DNA of 64,000 bases from Symbiodinium kawagutii (GCA_009767595.1 VSDK01001140.1:218215-282214), one strand, 5' to 3'; positions 52,835 to 63,000 are shown, counted from the first letter of the stretch. Translations and numbers: made by a program. The notes: generated by a model from the sequence alone, not told the origin.

Positions 52835-55800
52835 ATGACCGAGCTCTCATTGAGCTCAGATGCATCGGTTGACCCGGTCCCATGCTTTGAGTACCATGGA
52901 AGTGTAGTTGCATATCAACGTCAACACTGTTGGCCTGCATCCGACCTTTTTTCCAACAGTGTTTTTTCACCTTCAAGGCACCAGTCCCTTGATCATCAGC
53001 ACAGTTTCCAGGACTTGCCCACTCCCCCACTGCATCCATTGAGCTGTTGCAAGTGTCATCGAGCTCAGACCTTTGTCATTTTGTTTCATAATATCAAGTT
53101 TCGCCAATTGCCTTTACGGTTTTTTGAGATGTTCTTTGCCATTTCAGTGGGAGAGGCGGCTCATCCAGGACCCATTCGCATAGCAGTTTCCAACCCGACG
53201 ACGATTCACAAAAAGGTCTCAACCCTCGCAGATTGGGGAGCCCACATCATTTGCCTGGCGGAAACCTCCGCTACCAACATGGTACAACAACAAATCACCA
53301 AGGAATTCAAACCTTTGGGTTTTCAGTGCTTTTGGAGCCCTCCGGCTCCCCCCAAGAAAGAAACCATTGATGACAGACCATCCCTCCGTGGGGATGCATT
53401 AGGGACCGCTATTTTCTCCAAGATCCCCGCAAGGAAACTCCGTTTAGATATCCCCTTGACATTGCTTAACACTGTGCGTTTCAATGCGGCAGTCGTCAGG
53501 TTGGGTTCTTTTGAAGTTTTACTGGCTTGTGTTTATGGCTTTGCCACTAGAGTGGTTGATGGAATTCATCTCAATGACCTCTTGGTCGCTGCTGTTTTTG
53601 ATGTCATCCAACAGGCGGGTCTGCCTTTCATGATTTGCGGAGATTTCAACCAACCCCTCACTACACTTCCCGCCTTTAAAGCTTTTCAGGCTATGGGTTG
53701 TGTTGAAGCTTTCCATTTTGCCAAAATGCGATTCCAAGATGATTTGGCCCCCACTTGTAGGGGTACTACTAAGAACGATACCGCAATCCTTCACCCGGCT
53801 TTGCTGCCATTTGTCACGGGTTTCAAGGTTGACCAAGCTTTCGAATTAGAATCTCACACACCTTTGTTCATTGATTTTGACTGCGTCACTTATGCTCACA
53901 GTTTAGCCCAATGGCGAATCCCTAAAAGTTGGGCTGCAATCCTCCCTGATGGAGCAGATCTCGCTGATACATATACCTCACCTTTCGGTTCAAACGCTAC
54001 CGGAGGTGAACAGAACACCAATCTCAGCACTCAGGACCAAATCCATGAAGCTCTCAAAAGTTGGTCCCATGCATGTGAAGTTTCGGTTCACAAAGCTTTG
54101 TTAAAAGCTCATTTCAAAGATGCTATTAAGGCTCCATTGAAGGGCCTACCCAAACAATACTGGGGTCGGATGAAATGCAACAGACGCAATGATACGGATG
54201 TTTCCGCCCCAATTCATGCAACACACAATTATAATCCATCTTCGGAGGTTTTCACAATCGCTTCCAAACATAAAGTCAAGCAGGTGCGGCGACTAAGAAA
54301 CTTGGTCAAGTCCGTGGCCAAGTTGAATTTTGCTAGTCCTGACAAATCGTGTTCCTTCCGATCTGCTCGTTTGCAATGGATTGCCATTCGTGATGCGGCC
54401 GGGTATGGCCGCTCATGGTCCAGATGGATCTTGTCTTTCGAATGCATTCGTAAGGTCCCTGATGACTTGCCAACAGTGGATCAACTGCAAGACTTTTGTC
54501 AACTCACAGAGATGGATTGTCAAGCAACTTGCCAACAGGAAGCCAACCGTCGTGCAGCCAGTTTCAAGCATCGCATCCAGATCGATCATTCCGATAATTT
54601 TTCCAAACTGACTTACCATTTGCTACGAGGCACCAAAACTGCAGAAGTCCAGGACATCCCAGTGTGCAATGAGTCCCCGGCTAGGTTACTACGCAATTCT
54701 TCTGGAATGCCTCGGAATCCACAACTCCAATTGGAACATTTTGTGCCTTTCTCCAAGTTTTGCAATGCCATGTTTGACTCAGCCCGAGTCAAAATCATTT
54801 CACAGAGGGATCGTGTAGTGGAGGTCCAGGTTCTTTCCGGATCCCTTCCTGCCAAGGGAATGCTTATTCAACACACCTTTGCTGTTACTCACCAAGAAAT
54901 CTTTCAGCATTTCAATCGTTTTTGGGAACCTTACTGGTGCAGAGATGACTCAAGGGAACAATTCGAAGATGATTCTTGGGAGGCTTTCCTTCATGAGTTT
55001 GATGCCGCAGGTATGCCCCAGTTGCCCCCTGTTCCCATTGATGTCACAGATACCACCCTTTGGCTGACAATGATCAAGCAACTTCGCGATGGCAAAGCTG
55101 CTGGCATTTGCGGATGGAGGCATGAGGAACTTAAGGTTCTCCCCCTTCAGGCTGTCCGTGATCTCACCAGTGTGTTTGCCCGTGTATGCCAAACAGGTTT
55201 CGGTCCAGCACTCATGCTGGCCCGTACAATGCTTCTTCCAAAAAAGGATGACTTGAAAGGTTTGGGTGATATCAGACCAATCACGATTTTGTCGGTGCTG
55301 TACAGACTCTTTGGTAAGCTGATCTTTAGATGCATCACAAGGGTTTGGGTTCAGTATTTCCCCAAGCAGATCAGTGGAGGACTCCCCTTCCGGGGAGTCA
55401 AAGATTTGGCGTTCCTCCAGAAGTTCGATATAGAGCGAGCCCTTCAAGCGGGCACTCAGCTGGGGGGGTTTTCCCTCGATTTAATTAAAGCATTCAACAC
55501 ATTCGGAAGAAGACCCTTCGTGCACCTCTTCCGACGACTTGGCGTCCCTGATTGGGTTTGTCATTTTTGGATCACCTCTTTGTCAAACATGCGTCGTATG
55601 CCTCAATTAGGTTTTGACCTTGGTGATCCCCTCGATAGTACGACAGGCCTACCAGAAGGATGTTGCTTGAGTGTGCTCGGCATGTTGGCACTTTCTTTTC
55701 TTTTCTTTTGTCGACTCCGTACGGCGACCATAGTGCCTTACGGATATGCCGACAACTGGTCATGGGTCACATCGATCATAGCTGATCAACGACAGGCCTT

Positions 55801-56092
55801 CATCAAAATGCTCAACCTTACTTGTGCCCTTCGAGTGGTGGTTGATTTCTCCAAATCCTGGGCTTGGGGCACTACCAAAGAATTCCGTGAGGGTAGTAAG
55901 CTCTTGCAACTTTTTTCCCTGCACTTGACATTACCATCAAGATATTGGAACATGTCAAGGACCTCGGTGAGGTCATCTCTTACAATCGTAGGCACTTTGT
56001 TGACTTTATCAAAGATAAGGTCCAGAACGCATGTCAACGCATCCGTCGCCTGCGCCATTTACCATGCACGGTGCAACAAAAGTGTAAGCTGA
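52835..56092 (+). CDS. LINE ORF2: APE endonuclease and reverse transcriptase (N-terminal part)
   Basis: Begins at ATG 52835, 18 bases after the ORF1 stop and in the same frame. After a Cys/His-rich lead (CCKCHRAQ) comes GEAAHPGP (106-113), a degenerate 2A-like motif. An APE-type endonuclease follows (about 115-345) with SNPTTI, the metal Glu in LAETSAT, GDFNQP and SHTPLF. The reverse transcriptase (about 795 onwards) shows GDIRPITILSVLYR, FSLDLIKAFN, GLPEGCCLSV and GYADNWSW at about residue 970. The fourth motif has Asn where most enzymes have the second Asp. After residue about 1027 the frame runs into unrelated sequence: true homology continues one frame back from the T6 run at 55911-55916, so the last 60 residues listed are out of frame. 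Confidence 0.92.
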   Translation: MTELSLSSDASVDPVPCFEYHGSVVAYQRQHCWPASDLFSNSVFSPSRHQSLDHQHSFQDLPTPPLHPLSCCKCHRAQTFVILFHNIKFRQLPLRFFEMFFAISVGEAAHPGPIRIAVSNPTTIHKKVSTLADWGAHIICLAETSATNMVQQQITKEFKPLGFQCFWSPPAPPKKETIDDRPSLRGDALGTAIFSKIPARKLRLDIPLTLLNTVRFNAAVVRLGSFEVLLACVYGFATRVVDGIHLNDLLVAAVFDVIQQAGLPFMICGDFNQPLTTLPAFKAFQAMGCVEAFHFAKMRFQDDLAPTCRGTTKNDTAILHPALLPFVTGFKVDQAFELESHTPLFIDFDCVTYAHSLAQWRIPKSWAAILPDGADLADTYTSPFGSNATGGEQNTNLSTQDQIHEALKSWSHACEVSVHKALLKAHFKDAIKAPLKGLPKQYWGRMKCNRRNDTDVSAPIHATHNYNPSSEVFTIASKHKVKQVRRLRNLVKSVAKLNFASPDKSCSFRSARLQWIAIRDAAGYGRSWSRWILSFECIRKVPDDLPTVDQLQDFCQLTEMDCQATCQQEANRRAASFKHRIQIDHSDNFSKLTYHLLRGTKTAEVQDIPVCNESPARLLRNSSGMPRNPQLQLEHFVPFSKFCNAMFDSARVKIISQRDRVVEVQVLSGSLPAKGMLIQHTFAVTHQEIFQHFNRFWEPYWCRDDSREQFEDDSWEAFLHEFDAAGMPQLPPVPIDVTDTTLWLTMIKQLRDGKAAGICGWRHEELKVLPLQAVRDLTSVFARVCQTGFGPALMLARTMLLPKKDDLKGLGDIRPITILSVLYRLFGKLIFRCITRVWVQYFPKQISGGLPFRGVKDLAFLQKFDIERALQAGTQLGGFSLDLIKAFNTFGRRPFVHLFRRLGVPDWVCHFWITSLSNMRRMPQLGFDLGDPLDSTTGLPEGCCLSVLGMLALSFLFFCRLRTATIVPYGYADNWSWVTSIIADQRQAFIKMLNLTCALRVVVDFSKSWAWGTTKEFREGSKLLQLFSLHLTLPSRYWNMSRTSVRSSLTIVGTLLTLSKIRSRTHVNASVACAIYHARCNKSVS

Positions 56093-58380
56093 TACAGACC
56101 TCGGCTTTCCCATTGGCTTTGTATGCAGCAGATACCAACTTCATAGGACCTTCTCACTTTGATGATCTTCGTAGAGCGATCGTATTTGCATTCATTGGAT
56201 CTCGTGGTTTCGCTTCTCCCTTCATGGCACCTTTTGCACTGTCCAAATACCTTGATGACCCTTTTTTGGTAATTCTTTACACCATTGCTTGCCAGGTACG
56301 TCGCTTGTATAAGATTGATGCACCGTTGGCTCAGCAGTTTTTGGCACTTGCATGCTCCGAAGAGGCCACTCGTACTTTTGGACCAGCAGGCTCTTTCAGG
56401 AAATATCTTGATCAAGTGGGTTTGTCATTGAATGGTGATGGTGTGATTTTTCTGAGCCCTTTTCATCGATGCAATATCCTCACAGATTCTTCCAAATCCA
56501 TCAAAGAATCATTTCGCACCTGGTGGCCCAGATTCCTCGTCAATGAGATCAATCGTAAAGGAATTGGGGAATGCCACCTGCATGCCAGACTCACAGCTCA
56601 ATGTTTCGTCACTTTTCCTGATGCCCATCAGAAGCTCTTGCTTCATAATTTGTTGGGAGCGTTTCAGAGTGAGTCCATCAAAGCAAGGTGGGACAAGTCG
56701 ACTGAAGGGTCATGCCACCTTTGTGAGGCCCAAGACTCCAGGAATCATAGGATCCTTGAATGCTGTGCCCTTGCCCAGGTGCGACTGGAACATCCAGAAG
56801 CTGTCTCAATTCTCACCGAGCATAGACCCGATTGGGTCTATTTCCCATTAGCCCAAGCATGCCCTGATCAGGCCATTTTCGATGCCCTGCTTCAAGCACT
56901 TCCTGAGACAGCGCCACCTCATCCAGTCAACATAGATCGACATATGGTAACTTTTTTCACGGATGGGGGTGCCCTTCACACCACTGATTGCCTTGCTCGC
57001 CTTGCAGGTTTCTCAGTGGTTCAAGATACAAGTCCAGATGATTCCTTTTTCCAGGCTTCGGCAGACTTTGCATTTCGCCGACCTCCTGCCTTCCCTGCAT
57101 TCCAAACTTTGACTACAGGGATTGTACCTGGGCCTCAGAATGTCCCCAGGGCTGAGTTGTACGCTTTTACCCTGGCCCTACAGGCATCGCTCCAATGCAC
57201 CTTGTGCAACCAAGTCCGTTTTGTTACTGACGCCTCGTACGTCATGACAACCGTGAAAAAAGTGGAACTGAGGGACCCTTCTCTCACTGGGCCGGGGTCC
57301 CCCAATCAGGACTTGATCCAAATTGTACAGACCTTGTGGAATCCGGCTCAGCATTGCATGCACAAGGTAAAGAGCCATAGATCATTTGATTCTGCAACAG
57401 ATGTCCATGACTTGTATTTTATTCTTGGAAATCATTGTGCAGATCTTGCTGCTTCCGCAGCTTTGAAGGCAATTCCCCACATACTTTCTTCCGCAGCACA
57501 GGTGTGCGCAGCTTTCCATCGAGAGGAGAAATCCAGGCTCCAGAAAGTTTTAGCTTTCCTCATTGCTCTTAACATTGCACGAACAGCTTTGATGAAACAT
57601 CGCGCCAACCAAGCAGTAGTGGGTGCTCCGCTACCACAGCCCGAGAATGCCAGAATGCCCAAACATATTTTTGGACAGGAGGCAGTAGCATTCCTGTCTT
57701 CATACCAAGATGTGTCCTACATCCCCTTCACTGAAGATTCAATGCCCCCTGAATATGTTCTTCAGGCTTGCCAACAGGGATCGCGCTTAGCCTTTGCTCT
57801 GATCACCTGGTGCAAGTCGCTGAAGTGGCCGGCTGGAATTTCACCTGCATATTCCGAAAAGGATGATTGGGGCATCTCCTGGTTCGAGCTTTGGGTCAAC
57901 TTTTATGTGACCACAGGTTTGACCTTTCCGATGCGGCTTTCCGGATTGGGAGCCAAATCAGTGTACCTTCCATATTTTTCACCAGAGTCTCACATGCAGC
58001 CACCTTCCAAAAGAGCCGTGTCACAACAAGCCTTTGTCCTCCAAAAATCTTTGAATCAGATTTGCACAATCTCTCAAGTGCAGTGGTTTCCTTCTTTCAA
58101 GCACTCCTTTTGTTCATCCCATAAGCATTTGAATTACCTTTCGAAAGCAGCAGGCATCCCATGTCGCCCAACTATGCTCCGCCAAAATGAAACGATGCGT
58201 GCCATCCAAGAGTTCTTGAGATGTCTCTCTGGGAAGGGCAGCATGGCCAGCCCTTTTCCAGATTTGCATGTGAGCCCGCTGTTTGAGATACCGACGATTC
58301 CAGAACTGTCAGTGGAAGATAGATTCAAAAGATACAACCAGTTGTACCAAGAGGTCTACGTCAGTCGTCGCGGAGGATAA
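55900..58380 (+). CDS. LINE ORF3: RT thumb, zinc knuckle, RNase H and C-terminal extension
   Basis: Open from 55900 to the TAA at 58378-58380 with no early ATG; protein homology begins at the slip site (FFPALDITIKILEHVKDLGE). It finishes the reverse transcriptase thumb (QNACQRIRRLRHLPCTVQQK), then a zinc knuckle CHLCEAQDSRNHRILECC (from about 56716), then RNase H (about 56946-57460) with all acidic residues: FFTDGG, PRAELYAF, VTDASYV, and NHCADLAA, plus KVKSHRS. RNase H removes element RNA after first-strand synthesis. The last 290 residues (SYQDVSYIPFTEDSMPPEYV and on) match nothing I recognise, yet are free of stops. Expressed only by -1 frameshifting, or the element is broken by one deleted T. 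Confidence 0.9.
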   Translation, partial: ALATFFPALDITIKILEHVKDLGEVISYNRRHFVDFIKDKVQNACQRIRRLRHLPCTVQQKCKLIQTSAFPLALYAADTNFIGPSHFDDLRRAIVFAFIGSRGFASPFMAPFALSKYLDDPFLVILYTIACQVRRLYKIDAPLAQQFLALACSEEATRTFGPAGSFRKYLDQVGLSLNGDGVIFLSPFHRCNILTDSSKSIKESFRTWWPRFLVNEINRKGIGECHLHARLTAQCFVTFPDAHQKLLLHNLLGAFQSESIKARWDKSTEGSCHLCEAQDSRNHRILECCALAQVRLEHPEAVSILTEHRPDWVYFPLAQACPDQAIFDALLQALPETAPPHPVNIDRHMVTFFTDGGALHTTDCLARLAGFSVVQDTSPDDSFFQASADFAFRRPPAFPAFQTLTTGIVPGPQNVPRAELYAFTLALQASLQCTLCNQVRFVTDASYVMTTVKKVELRDPSLTGPGSPNQDLIQIVQTLWNPAQHCMHKVKSHRSFDSATDVHDLYFILGNHCADLAASAALKAIPHILSSAAQVCAAFHREEKSRLQKVLAFLIALNIARTALMKHRANQAVVGAPLPQPENARMPKHIFGQEAVAFLSSYQDVSYIPFTEDSMPPEYVLQACQQGSRLAFALITWCKSLKWPAGISPAYSEKDDWGISWFELWVNFYVTTGLTFPMRLSGLGAKSVYLPYFSPESHMQPPSKRAVSQQAFVLQKSLNQICTISQVQWFPSFKHSFCSSHKHLNYLSKAAGIPCRPTMLRQNETMRAIQEFLRCLSGKGSMASPFPDLHVSPLFEIPTIPELSVEDRFKRYNQLYQEVYVSRRGG
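55907..55920 (+). other. -1 frame junction at a T6 run
   Basis: ORF2 frame reads CAA CTT TTT TCC; the continuing frame reads TTT TTC CCT GCA. The run of six T (55911-55916) would allow a tRNA on TTT to slip back one base. It does not fit the canonical X-XXY-YYZ heptamer because the preceding codon CTT would re-pair as ACT. A single T deletion from T7 explains the same pattern. Confidence 0.8.
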
Positions 58381-58513
58381 TTCATTGCATCCCCGACGTA
58401 CAGTTTCTCAAGGGGCAATTAAACGCAACGATCTTTCACGTTTCTTTCTTAGTGTGCGCAGGTACCCCACCTGGAAGGGCCTGTTCACTGCGACTTTCGT
58501 TCGCGCGTGAGGA
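58381..58513 (+). other. LINE 3' untranslated region, no poly(A)
   Basis: 133 bases between the ORF3 stop and the right duplication. There is no A-tract or simple repeat at the 3' end (last bases TTCGCGCGTGAGGA), so the reverse transcriptase may recognise a specific 3' RNA end. CACGTTTCTTTCTTAGTG is a small palindromic segment. Confidence 0.75.
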
Positions 58514-58528
58514 GTTTACAAACTGGAT
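58514..58528. repeat. Right target-site duplication of the LINE
   Basis: GTTTACAAACTGGAT, identical to 47357-47371. The base after it differs from the first base of the element, so the boundary is unambiguous to within a base. Confidence 0.95.
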
Positions 58529-58557
58529 GATTTGGGTATACCCCGGTTTTGAGAAAC
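58529..58557. mobile_element. TIR family A element, right part (split by the LINE)
   Basis: Carries GATTTGGGTATACCCCGG and closes with TTGAGAAAC. Complements the left part at 47304-47371. Confidence 0.8.
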
Positions 58558-60063
58558 CACCAGGTGGCTTGAACACTCGTGAAGGTTTGTTGAGCATCCT
58601 AGGGGTGGTTTCCAAATACTTGTCTTAATGGTGGCTTTGGGCTGTTCAGATGGTTTTTGTGATGCTTGACGGTTTTGAATAGTTGGTGCATCATGGTGAA
58701 TCATGGTGAATGATGGTCTTAGCATGGTTGCTACTGGCTGATGCTGGTTTAACATTGCTAATGGTGGATGATAATGGTTTTGTTGTGGAAACCATCCACT
58801 GCAACAGGGTGGCGAGTCCACCCAGCCACTGATTGTTGGATTCTCCGTGGCGACTCCACCAGCAGCAACAGCATCAACATCCACAAGGGGGGCCCCAAAC
58901 CACTGAACTAAGTTGGGTTAAAACCCTTATAACTGGTAGAAATCACCCTAGTTAGATTACTTATAAACCAACTAAGCTAAGGGGTTGGGGGCCCACTTAA
59001 CATCCATCAACATCCATCAACACTGAATGTCTTGGTGACTTGGACAGTCGTGGTATCGTGGACAGCTGCTGATCCCTCGCTGCATTCAGCTCCAACCATT
59101 GATGGCGCGCAAGCGCCATCCTTGGGTTCACCACCTCCCAAGCTTCAGTGATTCGTACCCGCCATGTAACCATGTTTGAACACAATGGCCAAAGGTCATT
59201 CAAAGTTGGAAGCACTTGCAAGTGTGGTGCCTGCTTGCTCGGCCAATGATTAATCAATGGTTTCTTGAACACAAGAAAGCTGATCCACAGGCACTTCGTA
59301 ACAATGGCCAGGACGTGCCATGGTTTCAACTTGTCACGATCGTCAGCCTGCATCAAGCATTGACAAGAATTCATCACCATTTAGCGCTGTTGACAATGAC
59401 CAACCAGTATTGTCCAAATCTGACCATTGCGACCAAACCAGTCTTGATGATTCTTGACCAACATCTTGTGATCATTGACCAAAAGCACAAAGCCCATCAT
59501 CAACCAGCCTGAACTATCATTAAACATCATTGAAGCATCTTCAATTTACCATCAAACTGCGCAGCAACAACCATTGAAAATCAGTACCCTTTAGCAGTAG
59601 GCATTGCACATTGAAAAAACATGAATAAATGGAATCTTAAACCCAATTTGACGTTATAAGCATTATACGTGATAAGCAAATCATAATCCCTATAAGATCA
59701 ACTAGTTTGGTTCTTATCTCCTATTATTAATTAATCATTATATCACCATTAAACAAACATTAACCACTAAATAAACACCTAGTTTAACCCAATATAGTCA
59801 TTAACCCTACAATGATCTTCCCACTTTAATTAACCCTATACTCGAAAACTGGTTAGGACACGGTCAGCAGCAGCTAAAGAAACTCCTTTTCATCCATTGC
59901 ATTGAGGTATACCTATGTCTGAGCAGCTCGTGGCTACGGTAGGATATGTACATGTCGAGTCGGCTGACTTCCCAGTGAATGCCTTTGGCATTCAGGTACT
60001 ACGCCTTGACAACGACTGACGCCGTCCAAAGGCACGAAGCACTTTGAACAGCACTACCTACTC
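58558..60063. other. Intergenic and expected copia 3' LTR
   Basis: No protein gene. TGGTGAATCATGG type repeats occur at about 58690-58740. The 3' LTR of the minus-strand copia element must lie in the right part of this segment, because pol ends at 60064. Without the other LTR, which is outside the window, its limits cannot be set. A purine-rich tract on the minus strand (GGATGAAAAGGAG, plus 59885-59897) might be the plus-strand primer, but no TG follows it directly. Confidence 0.45.
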
Positions 60064-63000
60064 CTACGGTTCAGTCAACCGGGCCGATTCGTTGGTGATC
60101 TCGTGCTCGAGCTCAATCCAACCGTTTGCGACACTCACTAGAGCCAGGCGATCAACTGACCCTTTCGTGAGTCCGTCGGCTATCATCGACCTGGCGTCGA
60201 CCCACCATAGGCCACGCAAGATCTTCTTTTGAAGAAGACTTCTCACCCACTGCAGGTGTACAATCAACGAAGGTTCTGCGGGCACCTTCAGGTGTGGTGC
60301 TGTGATTGCAGTGGTGACGGACTTTGCGTCTAGCACTGTGTGCAGGTGGATGTTGCTTTCCACTGCACCTTCCAAGATTCCCTTTGCAGTGGCCACATCG
60401 AGTGGCCCATTCTTCAGCTCATGTAATGCCAGCCGTGTCAGCAGACCGGCATCGATGCTGTCTGTTCCGGCAAACAGTTCACTTGCGAATGTGGACCTTG
60501 TCACGTGCCTCTGAGACTTGGACACGTACTCTAGGACGTGGCACGGCCCACTTCCTCCTTTCTTCAGTAATGATGCGCTCATTCGTAGCGACACCAATCC
60601 TCGGACACTCAGACCAGTGTCAGTCTTTGCCTTGAACCCACTGTCTGAGAACTGCACCACTGAGTCCGGATATGGATCCAGTGGTCTGTACCGAAGGCTC
60701 CTTGGGTTCTGCTCAAGGTAGCGGACTAATAGGTTTAGCCGCTTCACGTGGATTGGACGTGGGTGTTGACACTCACGTTGCAATGCTGTTACGTACACTG
60801 CCACATCAATGCGCGTGAGACGCGCGTAGGCGATGGTCATCAGCAAGCTCAGGAATTGCTTTTGCAAATTCTCTGGCAGTGGCAGATCTGCTTTTGCATG
60901 CACTGTCGGCAGCGTCATCTGCTTGATTGCTGATATAAACTTGATTTGGTCCAACGCGATATCGTCACCCTGGGTGTGTTGCACTCCACAGAACACAAAG
61001 CTCTTGTATTCTGTCTCCAGTTTCCCGAAGTGCTTTTCCAGGTGAGATACCAGCTGATCAATCAGCGTCTTTTCACCAGCAATTTTCAGATCATCCACAT
61101 GTTTGATCAACAGCAACTGCAGTTGGCCTTCTGGTGTGAAATAGCACTCCATTTCAGGATCGATGAAAGATCCTTTTAGGCCGAATGCCTCTGTGGCTCG
61201 TCTGAGCTGGATACTAAAGCAACGCGGTGCATCTCTGCAGCCTGTACCTGGTTTCAGGCAGTGGAGAACTTCCTTGTTTGGATCGAAGTCCCCATAGCCC
61301 TCAAGATGGTGTATGGCTGTGATGCCCTGCCGCGGAAGCGTGAAAGATACGTCCCGGATGGGTTTTCCAGTTTTGGCAGCAAGCTCCTCATAAGAAACGC
61401 CTTGGAGAAAGGCCTTGGGTATATCCGTACTGGCTATCAACCAGCCTCGGATCACCGCTTCAGATACAAGGAGGCGCTGTGCCAATCTTGAAGCCGTTGG
61501 TGAGTAGTTTGACTCACTGTCCGCTCCGGTTTCTTTGAAGCCACGGAGACAGAGTCGTGCTCTGATTTTGCGGACACCACCCTTGACTTTCCATTTGAGA
61601 ACCCACTTGGAATCGATCACGCATGCGGTCTGATGCCTCTTGATCCTTTCGAAGCATCTGAAGGACTGCCATGTTTTCAGCTCGTCCAACATGGCCTGCG
61701 CTACTTCCTGCGCATGTTCTTGGATCTCCTGCTCGGTCAACAGGTCATCACTCCTGTCGATCACCACCTTACGAGCATGTGCTTCGTAGAATCTCAGTTC
61801 TACGTGCTCGTCTGCATTGGGCAGCCTGTCTAGACCTTCCAAGAATTTGCATTCAGGATAATATGCCTCCATGGCAACATAGATCCCAAACTCGTCCTGG
61901 TCTAGCAGCTCCGGTGGTTCAACCGAGGTGCTCTGGAGACAGAACTCCAGTTGCGCTCTGGACATGAACGCTTCTTCGTTCATGACATTCTTGACTGATT
62001 CCCACTCAGGGATATCAGCATCTTGCAATGCCTCTAAGCATTGCTTGCTTGGCACCCCATCTAGGATGCCCAAGGACTTTGCTTCAGGAGACGGAACTCC
62101 TGCTTCTGCTTGGATGGCTTGGAAAGCTTCGGCAAGCTCTTCTGCTTCGGGATCTCCCTTGAAGACTCCGAACATTTCTTCCAGATCTTGCCAGGACACT
62201 TCAGCAATGTCCTCGTTGCTGCCTTCCGGGATTGCGCTCAATGGACCTCCAATGCTCATTGCGTCGTGGCTGCTTGGCCCTGTAGCTTGGTTTGACTCAG
62301 CTCCTGTACTGCTTTCTTCGTATTCTTCTCTGACTGAGTTCTGATAGTCGTCTTCAGCTGTGAGCTGCAGATACTGCACGAAGCGTACCTTCTCCCAAGC
62401 TTGGCCCAGCATGTTTACAAACGACAACTGCGTGTCTTCAGAGGACAGGAACTCAAGGGCTTTGGTTCCTGGCGAGGTCCAGAACACTGTTGTGCTTGAA
62501 CAGTACTCTGTCTTTCGAGGCAGTGCTCTGACTGCTCTGCCGATGCGCACTGCAGCTACGTTCTGCAGGTGGAACACACACTCTGCCACCATGATGGCAG
62601 CCTTGTACACAATGTCGTGGACTTGTGTTGACTTGGCTAGTCTCCATCCACCCTTTTCGTCGTGGATGTTTCCAAGGGTGAGCACTGTGTTTGGTTTGAG
62701 GTTGTCCACCGCTTCTTGTACCACTTGTTGGGCCTGGTTTGCTGGATCCGAAATCGGCGATTCCATATCGGCCACATACGCTAGACAGCGTCGGACATCT
62801 TGGAGGCGACACGTGATCACGTTGTCTGACCTCGTCCGTAGGCCTATCCTGCCATGTTCCAAACGCGATAGGTCGCACACCACCGCGGGACCTCTCCAGC
62901 CTGAGGAGTCTCGTGAGGCTGGCGGTCGATGGAACTCCACTTCATCCCCGATTCGGTATTCCATTTCCTCGCCTGACGGCTTTGTCACCGTTCGGCTGGC

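Larger units (their letters stand above)
47372..58513 (+). mobile_element. Full-length LINE carrying a DNA methyltransferase (11,142 bp)
   Basis: Bounded by a perfect 15-bp duplication, so both ends are exact. Order: 66-base 5' leader, ORF1 with a C5 cytosine methyltransferase and a coiled-coil end, an in-frame TGA, ORF2 with an APE-type endonuclease and reverse transcriptase, then a -1 shift into ORF3 with a zinc knuckle, RNase H and an unknown tail, and a 133-base 3' region without poly(A). Presence of APE, RT and RNase H puts it near the I-like LINE groups. Only a TGA and one homopolymer shift interrupt more than 10.9 kb of coding sequence, and the flanking repeats are identical, so the insertion is young. 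Methyltransferase-bearing retrotransposons in dinoflagellates were reported by de Mendoza and colleagues (2018); whether this is the same lineage I cannot tell. Confidence 0.95.

Noticed and set aside
59800-60063. Exact 3' LTR of the copia element
   Set aside because: No TG/CA pair with a convincing primer tract could be chosen, and the second LTR is outside the window.
62453-62878. Alternative minus-strand frame of 141 codons inside copia pol
   Set aside because: A shadow of the pol frame; the real frame there continues without a break and carries the expected domains.
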